Of a stretch of DNA of 29,690 nt, positions 20,147 to 29,690 are shown in pieces. The stretch's first letter is position 1; each line of letters opens with the position of its first letter. The position numbers and the translations under genes were made by a program. This DNA is from Xanthoparmelia taractica (taxonomy: Eukaryota > Ascomycota > Lecanoromycetes > Lecanorales > Parmeliaceae). The notes under the pieces were generated by a model, which did not search any database, was not told the DNA's origin, and worked only from the letters and a program-made list of their open reading frames with translations. The DNA lies in assembly GCA_033085395.1 (NCBI GenBank), contig JANQBS010000389.1, positions 1 to 29,690 on the forward strand. The letters run 5' to 3'.

Positions 20147-20695
20147 TTACCACAGCCTTCTCCAGACTTGTTTCATCTGACTCATTTCGCCATGGTTACA
20201 GTAGTTCTGCCTTGTCTGGCTAAGTGTTTTGTGTAGGGCAACATTAGTCGGATCACTGCATGGCATGCTGTTGGTTTCGGGGGTAAAAAGAAGCCGATTG
20301 CGAACAATGGAAAAGCAGCGAACGCATCGGGGAATCTTGCAGTTAAATCTTTGCCAACATCGCTTCTCCGTAATGTCAGCGCAGGAAGGACAATCCTGCT
20401 TTATGATCCCTGCAGCTACACTTGTGCCGCTCGTACCGATGGAACCTGTGGCCGTACAGAACACATTCCAAACATCTCTTCTATGTGTAGCTCTCCTGCC
20501 CGTTCCCCGATCCTGGCGAAATTTGGGATCATCACCAGTCATGCATCCAGGGTGCTTGATATCTATGCGGTGATTAGTCTCGATCCCGTTTGGAGTTCCT
20601 CCGTGCAGCTGAGGCGTCTGGGTCGGTATGGATGCCATCCACGGACTATCAACTGCTAGCGCACTTCTTCCATTCCATCCCCCACTCCCACCCAA
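20147..20695 (-). CDS. Hypothetical Cys-containing protein (182 aa), uncertain
   Basis: A minus-strand frame of 182 codons without introns has cysteine pairs in its second half (CPSC, then CKIPRCVRC) that could bind zinc, and a Gly/Ser/Thr-rich middle. I recognise no family. Plus-strand frames of 102-114 codons overlap it, so the open frame could be chance. It lies between the methyltransferase and the AT-rich block. Treat as hypothetical. Confidence 0.22.
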   Translation of the reverse strand: MGGSGGWNGRSALAVDSPWMASIPTQTPQLHGGTPNGIETNHRIDIKHPGCMTGDDPKFRQDRGTGRRATHRRDVWNVFCTATGSIGTSGTSVAAGIIKQDCPSCADITEKRCWQRFNCKIPRCVRCFSIVRNRLLFTPETNSMPCSDPTNVALHKTLSQTRQNYCNHGEMSQMKQVWRRLW

Positions 20696-21109
20696 CGTCC
20701 GTTGGCCCCGATTGCATATCTAGGTAGCCGACATCTACGTTGCTGCTACGCCCTGGAACTATGTCACGTAGGAGGAAGTGAATCTGCGGGTCCCAGAGCG
20801 CAAATCTCTTCTGCACCTCGCTCAATTATCATGTAGACCAACTAGAGAGTAAGCGTGGTCGAAAATTGGTGAACGGTCGCGGCCGACTCCGCTGTCATGT
20901 CTTAGTAAAGTTTTTGGACACCGCTTACGGCGGTCGATGATGTGGGTCGAAAGAACCGTCTGTACTCGCCCTGGCTCATAGAATTACAGGTACCTCAAGG
21001 CGCCTGCCCTTTATCATAGCCTATTTAATGGCGTGTAGAATATTCGAAAATTGTTAATCCGCTATCTCGCTTTACCCCGATCTGATATCCTGCGATATTA
21101 TTACTTGAT
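20696..21109. other. No gene; transition to the AT-rich block
   Basis: Composition is still near that of the gene region, with no long frame or motif. From about 21040 the sequence becomes visibly richer in AT. Confidence 0.5.
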
Positions 21110-21143
21110 AATCCTAGGATATGCACAATCCTAGGATATGCAC
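21110..21143. repeat. Perfect tandem duplication of a 17-bp unit
   Basis: The 17-bp unit AATCCTAGGATATGCAC occurs twice head to tail (21110-21126 and 21127-21143) without mismatch. It sits at the border between gene-like and AT-rich DNA and is followed directly by a telomere-like phrase. Confidence 0.9.
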
Positions 21144-21144
21144 A

Positions 21145-21161
21145 ATTAGGGCTAGGGTTAG
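21145..21161. repeat. Short interstitial telomere-like motif
   Basis: ATTAGGGCTAGGGTTAG contains TTAGGG and, one base out of register, AGGGTTAG, resembling about two units of the fungal telomere repeat. Being so short, it may be chance. Confidence 0.4.
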
Positions 21162-22065
21162 CATCACCAAAATGCCTACATCTCATCAAATGACCTCTGC
21201 TTAAATCGCATTATTATTTAATATATTTCTTATTAAAGAATTTTACTCGTTAAGTAAAAATTAATAGAATCTTTAAAAATAAGATTATAAAAAAAAAAAA
21301 AAAATTAAGTAATTATAAAGCTTTATAATTATACTTCTTATATATAACGCTTTAAAACGACTAAACTATATTAGAAATATATCTTTATTCGATTTATTAA
21401 TAAATCTTAGCGCGCGAGACTTATTTAAAAGAATATAATACGATAAAATAATAAGACGAAGTGTGATATAAGCTCGTAACGTAACTTTATCTCTTATTAA
21501 CTTATATTATTTATAATTAATTTAAATAATATTAATAAAAAAGAGAAAAAAAAAAAGAGAAAAAAAAAAGAGAAAAAAAAAAGATATTATTAATTAATTA
21601 TAAGAAAGAATTATTAAAAAGAAATAACTTAATTATAAATAGATAGTTAAATAATAAAAGAATAATCGATTATTAACTTTTTTTTTTATTACTAGCAATA
21701 TTAAAATATCTAGATATCTAGATATCTATTAAATTATCGTTTTTTAAGTCTTATTAATCTCTTATTTCGTAAAAAAATTAATACGATCTCTTCTTCTACT
21801 ATTTCTTCTTTTATTATATTCTTTATTATTTTTTTTAATAATCTTTTTATCTCTTTTATCTTATTCGCCTCGCTTATTTCTTTTATCTTATTTATCTTAT
21901 TTATCTCTTTTATCTCGCTATTATAACTATAATAAAATCTCTTATAATAAGATCTCTTATAATAAAATCTTTTATAATAAAGTCTTTTATAATAAAATTA
22001 TTTATTATAAAGTCTAAAATAAAGAGAGTTTAAATAATCTTAATAAGTTTAATATTAAAAATATA
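21162..22065. other. AT-rich, gene-free DNA with simple repeats
   Basis: Nearly all A and T with abundant TpA and few CpA dinucleotides, the composition expected of old sequence altered by RIP. It contains an A-run at 21291-21304, three purine units of about 14 bp (AGAG plus an A-run) at 21542-21583, and TTTATCT-type pyrimidine repeats around 21837-21915. No coding signal remains. Confidence 0.8.
21929..22003. repeat. 15-bp tandem repeat, five imperfect copies
   Basis: Units of the type ATAATAAAATCTCTT follow each other five times (21929-21943 and on), with single-base changes, mainly A/G and C/T. It lies inside AT-rich DNA just left of the retrotransposon. Confidence 0.75.
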
Positions 22066-22070
22066 GTAAT
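22066..22070. repeat. Target site duplication (left), GTAAT
   Basis: GTAAT directly precedes the left LTR and is repeated directly after the right LTR (28517-28521), the 5-bp duplication typical of Ty3/gypsy integration. Confidence 0.85.
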
Positions 22071-22278
22071 TATTAGGACTGCAATCAGAACAAGTTAATG
22101 ATGATGTGTAACGAATAAATTAAGTCTAAGGAGGAACTATCTAGCTGGGAAGGAATATCTATGAGGGACGCCGAGACCTATAGGGGCTAGTCCCAATTGG
22201 GAAGGAAAGCCGTAATCTCAATTGAGAAGGTAAGTCGACTTGGTGTTACAGGTCTATATGGTCGTCACACTCGTAACA
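22071..22278 (-). repeat. 3' LTR of the retrotransposon
   Basis: 208 bp, on the plus strand beginning TATTAGG and ending TCGTAACA, aligned end to end with 28309-28516. The intact TG at the other LTR's start (TGTTAGG) and the CA at this one's end show the original TG..CA termini with the inverted TGTTA/TAACA ends. Confidence 0.92.
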
Positions 22279-22295
22279 TTACTCCCCCCCTCAAA
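22279..22295 (-). other. Polypurine tract next to the 3' LTR
   Basis: On the minus strand the run TTTGAGGGGGGGAGTAA ends exactly at the LTR border. It primes plus-strand DNA synthesis in LTR elements and fixes the element's orientation as minus. Confidence 0.75.
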
Positions 22296-23089
22296 TAGCG
22301 ATGTCCCAGCGCTATAGAAGAATAATATTCGTATATAGAAATGATTCAGAACGCCTAGAAGGAACGCATACTATTATATAGGGACGAGTTGTGAGATGTT
22401 TCGATTTGCCCGCGGCTGGTCGGGCTCCTGGCGAATAGGTTCAAATAATAGATAAAAACCAATCGAAGTCTGGTTCCATATCGGGCCTAGCGTGGTTTGT
22501 TGGGGTATCGTCTATGGAATTTATTCATTACTTCCTTAGAGTCTTCGAACTTATCTTAATCGGTATAATATCAGTTATTATCTCTATTTAGATCGATCTA
22601 TTTAACTTTATACTAAAGTCGCTTATAATAACGTCTGAAGTCCAATATATCGTTTACGTTCTATAACTCTTTGTCGTTGACTATTATAGATCTAGAAGGA
22701 TCGTGCTTCTATCCTGACAGAGAGTTTATAGTCGTAGGCCTAAGCACCTTAGGGCTAAAGACGAGATAAATTCTTATACTGCGAGGGAGTTCTAAACGAT
22801 ATGAGGTATCGACTCTTTCAAGGACTCTATATAAATCGAGTTACTTATCTTCGAGGTCCTTATAGGGGCGTTTAATTCTAATGTTTTTGAACGATAGCCA
22901 GGCCCAATCGCTTATATCGTAAGTAATCTTCTTACGATATTTATTCGCTTATATCTCCATGGCCCTACGTGTCCTTTATAGTTATAATCGTTCAAACTTC
23001 AGAATCTCCTTTATCTTAACCGTGATATCTTTCGTCTTTAAGACTTATAGGCGCTCGCGTATAGTCTCGTAGAAAGTATAATCCTAATC

Positions 23090-23880
23090 GAAGAATATGC
23101 GGGAGTGAAAACCTCGATTGAAGTAGAAGGGAGTGAGGGATATAGCGGATGAGGTGTTGTTATTATCACTGAATTCGATTATGGGAATTCATTTGACTTA
23201 ATCGTCTTATAGATAGTTATAATAGATACGAAGGCCTCGCTCTATATCCTGGTTAGCCCTCTCGATCTAATTATTTATCTCGAGGTAATATATAGTAAAT
23301 AAGTTAATCTTAATGCGTAATCGCTTATAGAGGCTTTTCCAGAGCGTAGATATGAATTATACACCCCTATTTAATGTAAGAGACCATAGTAATTCGTGTA
23401 ATCGAAAGAGGTTTCATATAAGAATTCAAATAAGTTCCTCTAATAAATAATCGTTATCTTCTTAGTGACACGGTACGTAGTGACGTTTCTTTGTAAGGTG
23501 GTATATGAGGGTGCAGATAGCGTTAAAATCGTCTAATAGGGGTAGGTTAGTAATAAAATCCATAGAGACGTCTTACCAACGGCCTTGGGGAATTGAAAGT
23601 GATATCAACAATTCATTTGTTTTATCCCGTGGAGCTTTACTGCGTTAATAGTGATAACAGTTACGAATATACTGTTTAACGGTCTTGACGTAGCCAGGCC
23701 AATAATAATAACGCAGGAGTAAGTTAATCGTTCTCCGTATCCCTGAGTGACCGCTAGAAGATTGGTCATGAACCTCTCTTAATAGCTTCGTATGAAACTC
23801 GACCGAGACCCATAGCAGTTCGTTCTTGAAGAGGGCCTTATCGACGATACGACACTTACTTAGCGTGTGACCATGAAGTT
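23090..23880 (-). pseudogene. Integrase region of the retrotransposon
   Basis: Minus-strand text shows the zinc-binding start (EVHDQSSSGHSGIRRTINLL, then WPGYVKTVKQYIRNCYHY, where the last Cys of the HHCC motif has become Tyr) and the catalytic core beginning DVSMDFITNLPL with a first catalytic Asp. LTKKRHYVPC follows, and later NEFP and TPFYFNRGFHP-like segments now split by stops and frameshifts. The function was to insert element DNA into the host chromosome. Not functional now. Confidence 0.8.
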
Positions 23881-24099
23881 TAACTTGATTATAACTTATC
23901 GCTTCACGGAATTCGTTACATATAGGATTCTCTTGATTGACCTTGTGAATTCGTTTAAATAGGTCTTCTTCGACTTCTGTGACTCGGATTTGAACGCGAT
24001 CCGAGGTGAGGATCGTTTGATATTAATATTAACTTCTTTTATTAGCTTCGTTCGCTGAGATAGATAAGGGCATTCTTATTAGGGCGTCGGCTTTGCTAT

Positions 24100-25260
24100 T
24101 AGCTATTCCCGTATAAAAGATAATCTAAAAGTTGAATTTAGATAGAATATCTAGATAGCGGGCTTAACGGCGTGTGAGCTCCTTGTTTTCCATGAAGGTT
24201 TTCAAGGTCTAATGATTAGTGAACACTTGAATAGATAGCTCGGTGTATTCTAGTTCTGGTCGTCAATGTTCGAAGCATCGAATAATTGCTAACAACTCTT
24301 TATTATAGATATAATAGTTATATTCCGCTGAGATTATACTCTTGCTATAGAATACCACTGAGTAAAGAATTTCATCATCGTTATATTGAGATAAGATCCC
24401 CCTTAGCACGTAGTTAGAAGAATCGGTCTTAAGAATAGTCTGACGTTTGGAATTAAAGTGGCGTAGGATCGAGGTAGTGGTTACACGCTTTTTTAGATCT
24501 TCGAACGACTTAATATAGACCTTATTTTAGACGAAGGGAGTATTCTTCTTCGTGAGATTAATCAAGAGTCTAATTAACTTGGAAAACTTATAAATAAAGC
24601 GTCGATAGAAGTTTATAAACCCTATAAAGTCTTGGATCTCCTTTAAATTCGTAAAAATACTTTAATTAAGTATAGTCTCGATCTTGCGAGAGTTTATTCG
24701 TAGATTAGTTCCTAATATAATAATCTCTAGAAACACGATTTCTTCTATATCGAATTCGCATTTCTTAATATTAACCTATAGGCCAGCCTCCCGCAGACGT
24801 TAAAGAACTTGTTTGACGTGCTTTTGATATTCCGCCTTCTTTTAACTATAGATAAGAATATCGTCTAAATAGACTTAATAGAAGTCGTTTAGGAAATCGA
24901 ATAGAATATTATTAATGTATTATTAAAACGTGCTCGATCCATTCGTTAATTCGAAGAGTAGTACTCGATACTTATACGCTTCGAGGACTATAATAAAGAT
25001 TATATAGTCCTTACTACCGGGGTTTATTCGTAGCTTATTAAATGCGGCGATGATATTTAGGCGAGTGAGATGTCGATATTCCCTAATTTTGTTAATGATC
25101 TTCTCTATTAGAGGGAGTGGATATTGATTACGTTTCGTTATAGCATTTAATTTCCGATAGTTTATATAGAAACGAAGATCACCGTTGGTCTTTAGGGTAA
25201 ATAGAATCGATAATAAATAAGAAGTCTTGCTAGGAGTGATAAAGCCCTTGAATAGATTAT
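24100..25260 (-). pseudogene. Reverse transcriptase and RNase H regions of the retrotransposon
   Basis: RT blocks from about 25240 downward: TNGDLRFYINYRKLNAITKR, NQYPLPLIEKIINKI, LNIIAAFNKLRINPG, FELTNGSSTF followed by two TAA where Gln-Gln or similar is expected, and VYLDDILIYS with the YLDD active site (about 24846-24880). RNase H follows at about 24420-24100: SQYNDDEILYSVVFYSKSII, YNKELLAIIRCFEH, a TGA for Trp, then RPELEY and NKELTRR. It copied element RNA to DNA; now inactive. Confidence 0.85.
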
Positions 25261-25799
25261 TTATTAGATACTCTTTGATCTTCTAAAGCTTGTAGAGAGA
25301 TATACGATAAGCGCGACTCTAAGGCGACTTGAAGTCACTGATAAACTCGATCTTATAATTATAAGGGCGGTGCGAAGAAAGCTAATTGACTTTAAAACGA
25401 TTAAAAACGTCTAGGAATTTATGGTACTAAGAAGGAAATAGCTTCTTAACGTCGTCTAGGTTCTAGATAATAGTCTTTACTAAAGAAAGACTAATTTCTT
25501 TCGCCCTAAACTTAGTATCATATACTATATCTCGATCGATATCTTTCATCGACATCGCGAATAATTAAGTCTTAGAGTACTCCGCCTATTTGACTAATAT
25601 CGCAAAGAGGGCAGTAGCGATGCTATGGATAGAGAATAGATGATTCTTAGGCGTGAGTTGTGGGCGAGTGAGAATCTTTGGCCGGGGTTGAGTTGATTTA
25701 AGAGTCTCGATCGAGGGTATCGATTTAATAGAGGGGTGAGGAGGGAAATAGAAGGAGTTTATAATAAATGGTCTCGGAAGAGAATAGAGTCGTTGCTTA

Positions 25800-26110
25800 T
25801 ATCTAGAAGCATATTAAAACGGTTTATTCATGGCTTACCTAGGATGACTGCATGTTGTTCCAAATCCGCTATGAGCATTGGGGCTGTGAGTTCCTTATGC
25901 CCCGAAAGAATGAGATTTGGGTATATGGCGTGAGTAATGGGTTTCTTGCTTAGCTGCTCGTTATAGCCTCGAACTAGTCTAGGCTTTGCAAGAGGAACGG
26001 GTTGTATGCCCAGTAGCTAATAAATCTCATGAATCAGGCGTTTATTAATAAACGCGTACCCGATAGCCCCGATATCGATAAGGATTTGAACGTGATAGAC
26101 CTTCCCTTGA
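25800..26110 (-). pseudogene. Aspartic protease (retropepsin) region of the retrotransposon
   Basis: The minus-strand text ILIDIGAIGYAFINKRL carries the retropepsin active site with D-[ST]-G changed to D-I-G, a single C-to-T step. PNLILSGHKELTAPMLIADL and AVILGKP follow, then a TGA where Trp is usual (ILGKPW). It would process the Gag-Pol chain. Inactive. Confidence 0.75.
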
Positions 26111-26309
26111 AAAGTTAGGCTTCCTCGGGCTAGAAACGGTTTCGCTGCGAATAACTTACGCCGGGCCTCTTCTAGATTGCATAAGAATAGAATCTCACCC
26201 CAATCCGTGACTATGAATAGGATTGCGAGTTTTTCGAGTCGGATTGTTTAGACTCCGACTCCACGAAATCCTCTTCAGTCTAACCTTTCATCTTATTAAT
26301 CCGATAAGG

Positions 26310-27330
26310 GGATTGACGTTTCGGGCAAGCGAATGATAAGTGTCCCTTCTTATAATAGATGTAGTAGGTATCTTCCTTCTAATCCTTAATAATCTTTCGC
26401 TATTATTACTTCATAGCGAGAAAGAGACGTCGAGGAATTAGATTTGTTCGAGGAAAGAAGATATTTGTAGGACTGGATGCAAACGTTACACGCTTAGAAA
26501 CTCGTGTCTTATTTACTACGTTCTTGGCCTTCTTGACTATCTTTTTCTAATATATAACACGATGCTTATTGTCTATTCGAGTTAAGAATACTTTTAAGGC
26601 GAACATCGTGATAAACTCGATAAGGAAGTTAGCTTAGACTGTACGAAGACGAGGAGCGAGCTTCTTATCTATATCTCGAAGTTGGGCTTTATCTAATATA
26701 TTTAACTTTATGGCGAGACGTCTAAAGTCTTGATAGAAGTCGCTGAATAGAAGGTCTTTCTATTTCAAGGCCTTATACTCGCGAGCTCTATTTGCTTCAC
26801 GGTTCGAGTTCTCGAACGACTTTTATAGATTGTCTAGGATCTTATCGATAGTTTAATAAAGATCGAAGCTCAGACGATGAGATCGAGCATAGATAACTTT
26901 AGCTGCTTTCTTATTAGTGCGTAACTTAACGTAAGCGATCTTAGCTATCTTATTATCGAAATAATCTTGATTAACCTTCAACTTGCTAGATATTTAATTA
27001 ATTTAGTTATTCTATTAAGGTTTTTTTCCGTCGATTAGTACTAAAGAGTAAGAGAACTTTTCGAAGCGTCTAGCTGAGGTTTGGACCTATATCGAATTAA
27101 TAGATTTCTCACGAGATCTTCGGAGTTGGTGCTGAAGGTCCTGCACTTGTTGTTGTAGATGATTATGGGCTGCTTGAAGCCGATCGAGTGCAGTTCTAGT
27201 CTCCTTCTTCTTTCTTTGTTCTTTCTCATATTTTAGCTTATAATTAGGGTTTTCTTCGAGCAGGGAGTCGTATAATTAAGTGGCTTCTACCCCGAGATCG
27301 CGCTGTTCGCGGAGCTTATTTAGAATAGTT
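26310..27330 (-). pseudogene. Gag region of the retrotransposon
   Basis: The N-terminal coiled coil at about 27240-27120 (TRTALDRLQAAHNHLQQQVQ, then DLQHQLRRSREKS) is followed by a TAG and FEKFSYSLVLIDGKKP, matching the F-x-G-K start of gypsy Gag capsid domains. The zinc knuckle near 26318-26370 reads YYIYYKKGHLSFACP: CX2CX4HX4C spacing is kept but the first two cysteines are tyrosines (TGY to TAY). This would bind element RNA in the particle. Inactive. Confidence 0.8.
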
Positions 27331-28308
27331 AGAAACTTCTTAGGGTTCGTATTAGCCCACTGGATTAGCTACTCTTGAGTGACTATGTTTCAGGCGGAGG
27401 TAAGATCCTCGGGCGCACGGGGAGTGTTCCTAGATGGTATAGATACTCGTTGGTTTAGGGTATTCTTGAGATGACGTTCTAGGTTGAGGGGTAGCGTAGG
27501 ATAGATAACGGGGTCTGTTCCCGCCTGGGGGTCTCTCGCACCCTGCTCCATATCACGAGGCATTCTATAGAAGCTAGGGATAGGCCGTCAAGGGTGTGGG
27601 ATTGAGTGGTGTTGAGATATCGTCCGATTTTATGAGGAAGTGATAGTTTTCTTCGAACTTTTGGATAGGACCAATTTTTTGTACGGAATCCGCCCGGGTC
27701 GGAATCAAAATTGATACGATGAGGACGGACTCAGCTGAGTTTATAGTGAGTGCCCTGGGTCGATTATAACACACGCAATAGTTATTTAAATAAGGTGTGC
27801 TTGCAAACGGATAGACTTCAAAGAACGCTCTATTAGTGCGTGACGTCGAGAAGTAAGTTATATAAGTGATTCTTGCCAGCGTATATGCACGACTTTGACT
27901 ATTACACTAACTGGTGATGAACGGCTGAACCGTGCCAGAAACACGTCCAGAGCACACTAATCGGTAGACTAATCGCGTGACTCACAGTCGCGCCGCGGGG
28001 CCGAGTGTTGAATAGGGGTGTTGAGTAGATGTTGAGATTGTGTTGCGCTATTGATGTTCAACTGTTGGGGAGGCACTCCGTATGATTTGAGAGCTACCTT
28101 GCTGCAATTTCTTTGATCTCGCTTGCTTACGAGCCTCTAGTAATTTCGTATAATTTAGGCCTTCTGGTAGTACGTCCGTATAGTTTAAAAGATATCAATT
28201 CTGAGATAATGCGTGTCAGTGCCTTTCGAGGTCGTCGGCTATATCGTGAACGAGTTCTTTTAGCTCGCACGTTCAACGAGCGTAATAAGGGGATAAGACT
28301 TAATTTAA
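27331..28308 (-). other. Leader and 5' part of the element before Gag
   Basis: This part of the element shows no recognisable protein domain. A conventional primer-binding site (starting TGG next to the 5' LTR) is not visible at 28308 and below; mutation may have erased it. Short frames at 27574-27774 (minus) and 28113-28331 (plus) show nothing recognisable. Confidence 0.5.
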
Positions 28309-28516
28309 TGTTAGGATTGCAATTAGAATAAGTTAATAATAGTGTGTAACGAATAAATTAAGTCTAAGGAGGAACTATCTAGCTAAGAAGGAATATCTAT
28401 AAGGGACGCCGAGGCCTATAGGGGCTAGTCCCAATTGGGAAGGAAAGCCGTAGTCCCAATTGGGAAGGTAAGCCGACTTGGTGTTGCAGGCCTATGTGGT
28501 CGTCACACTCGTAATA
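28309..28516 (-). repeat. 5' LTR of the retrotransposon
   Basis: 208 bp, on the plus strand beginning TGTTAGG and ending TCGTAATA, the partner of 22071-22278. It should hold the element's promoter. Its sequence keeps more C and G at sites where the other LTR has T or A in the middle part, and fewer near its start. Confidence 0.92.
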
Positions 28517-28521
28517 GTAAT
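28517..28521. repeat. Target site duplication (right), GTAAT
   Basis: Identical to 22066-22070, directly after the LTR end. Confidence 0.85.
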
Positions 28522-29614
28522 CTTCTTTTTAATTAAACTTCTATATTTTCTTTCTTTAAAAATAATTAGATTAAGATAATATATTCTTTAAACTTCTTTA
28601 TTAAATTTCTATTTAGCAATCTTATTTAATCGTCTCTATATAGTCTTAAGATTTAGAATCTATTCTTCGTCTTAATATACTTAATCACGCTTTTTTTTAT
28701 TCTTTTTTCGTTAATCTTTCTTAATAAAATCGCTATTAATATTTTTAAATAAAATATTCTTTATTAAAGCGAAGCTATATACTTTATTAAGCTTTTCTAT
28801 AAGTGCTAGATCTTAATTTTTAATCTTAATTTATTTAAATATTTAATTAACTTACTTAATATTTATTAAGATAAAGAATATCGATACTAAGTTATTATTA
28901 TTTATTATAATTATTATTTCTAAAGACGAATCTACTTTCTCTAATTTTAATAATTTAAGTCTTAATTTATTAAAAACGATTTTAAGTTATATTAAGAATA
29001 ATTCACTCTTTTACTATATATATCTAATAATCTTTTCTTTTATAACGTTTTTTCTTATTATTTAAATATATTAAAGGAAATTTATTTTATTTATTAAATA
29101 GTTACTCTTAACTCGTATATTCTTCTTAAGATATATATAATATATAATTAATAAAAATTAAAAAAATCTAATATTAAGTAATTAAAGAATATACGTAATA
29201 TAGATAGATAGATATAAGAGAATAATATCGTTATTAGTATAGAATTATATAATCTTAATATTAATATATAATGTATACTCGTTAAATATAAGAAGACGAT
29301 ATTATTCTTTAAGCGTCTTTCGAGTCTATAACTTAAAGTATCTATAAAGATAAATTAAAAGCTATTTATATATATAAAGAAATAACTTATATATATCTAA
29401 CGAATTACTCTAGACTTAAGACGTTATTTATTTAGCTATTTTCATTTATTACGATATATACTCTCTTATTCTTTAAAATATTAAATTAAGTCTTTTTTTA
29501 AAGCTTTTCTTTAAAGATAACGAATAATAAAAGAAGTCTTTTATTTACGAATATATATTTAATAAAAAAAACTTATTTTCTATTCTTATCTTAAGCTTTA
29601 TATCTCTATATATT
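28522..29614. other. AT-rich, gene-free DNA
   Basis: Continuation of the AT-rich block interrupted by the retrotransposon: TpA-rich, almost without CpA or CpG runs, no open frames above background, scattered TATATA and GATAGATAGATA-type runs (about 29200-29215). I read it as old repeats mutated beyond recognition. Confidence 0.8.
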
Positions 29615-29690
29615 TGTCACGGTTTTGGCATATGCTCTCCGAATGCCAAGCCCGATGTGGATCAATGTTACTCCGGAGAAGAGTTTTCAG
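29615..29690. mobile_element. Possible edge of another element (partial, runs off the window)
   Basis: Composition changes abruptly from AT-rich to balanced at TGTCACGG, a TG-start of the kind that opens LTRs. An inverted pair TTGGCAT and ATGCCAA lies at its start, and a CTCCG and CGGAG pair further in. Only 76 bases are visible, so this is a suggestion. Confidence 0.3.

Larger units (their letters stand above)
22071..28516 (-). mobile_element. Full-length Ty3/gypsy-type LTR retrotransposon, degraded by point mutation
   Basis: A 6446-bp element bounded by 208-bp LTRs and a 5-bp target duplication. The order on the minus strand is 5' LTR (28309-28516), leader, Gag, protease, reverse transcriptase, RNase H, integrase, polypurine tract, 3' LTR (22071-22278); RT before integrase defines the Ty3/gypsy order. 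All coding parts are recognisable by translation but carry many stops, mostly TAA or TAG for Gln and TGA or TAG for Trp, the marks of RIP. The two LTRs differ at about 19 places by my eye count, all transitions. It cannot move by itself. It has been inserted into DNA that is itself AT-rich. Confidence 0.92.

Noticed and set aside
21929..22003. CRISPR-like array
   Set aside because: The units are contiguous without spacers, the sequence is eukaryotic and AT-rich, and no cas genes are present.
26800..26825. tRNA-like phrase GGTTCGAGTTC
   Set aside because: It resembles a T-loop but no cloverleaf with acceptor and anticodon stems can be formed around it, and it lies in the Gag region of the retrotransposon.
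27041..27229. 62-codon minus-strand frame as a separate gene
   Set aside because: It is an alternative frame of the Gag coiled-coil region, which reads well in the neighbouring frame.

Overview
The window looks like a piece of a filamentous ascomycete genome (Pezizomycotina; a Dothideomycete-like, repeat-rich genome is my inference). Genes carry several short introns (41-75 nt, GT..AG). The families are typical of fungal secondary metabolism. The right third is AT-rich DNA with an LTR retrotransposon carrying marks of repeat-induced point mutation (RIP: C-to-T and G-to-A changes, glutamine and tryptophan codons turned into stops, zinc-finger cysteines turned into tyrosines).

Left and centre (about 0.6-20 kb) look like a decaying secondary-metabolite gene cluster. 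From left to right: a truncated O-methyltransferase and a UstYa/DUF3328 oxidase remnant (minus); a small unrecognised ORF; an intact metallo-beta-lactamase-fold hydrolase (plus); the C-terminal end of a non-reducing polyketide synthase (product-template end, ACP, thioesterase; minus) with several disabling changes; a broken mpaB-like (DUF2236) oxygenase (minus); an unrecognised degraded coding stretch; a five-exon cytochrome P450 with a nonsense codon and a frameshift (minus); divergently, an intact two-exon P450 (plus); an intact six-exon seven-helix rhodopsin-domain/PTH11-like membrane protein (minus); a small secreted protein (minus); a UstYa-like gene with two in-frame stops (plus); a UstYa-like gene with one in-frame stop that an alternative splice could avoid (minus); and a second O-methyltransferase with one N-terminal frameshift (plus).

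A UstYa-like gene next to an O-methyltransferase occurs at both ends of the cluster, and the two UstYa copies align down to the splice site, so part of the cluster seems to have been duplicated before one copy decayed. Polyketide synthase, mpaB-type oxygenase, P450s, methyltransferases and UstYa oxidases would together make and tailor an aromatic product. With the synthase reduced to a broken tail, this copy cannot make it now. The intact genes (hydrolase, second P450, membrane protein) may persist for other reasons.

Right part (about 21.1-29.7 kb): composition changes sharply to AT-rich. Inside lies a full-length Ty3/gypsy-type LTR retrotransposon (22071-28516, minus strand) with 208-bp LTRs, a 5-bp target duplication (GTAAT), a polypurine tract and recognisable Gag, protease, RT, RNase H and integrase, all interrupted by stops. 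The last about 75 bases leave the AT-rich DNA and may begin another element.
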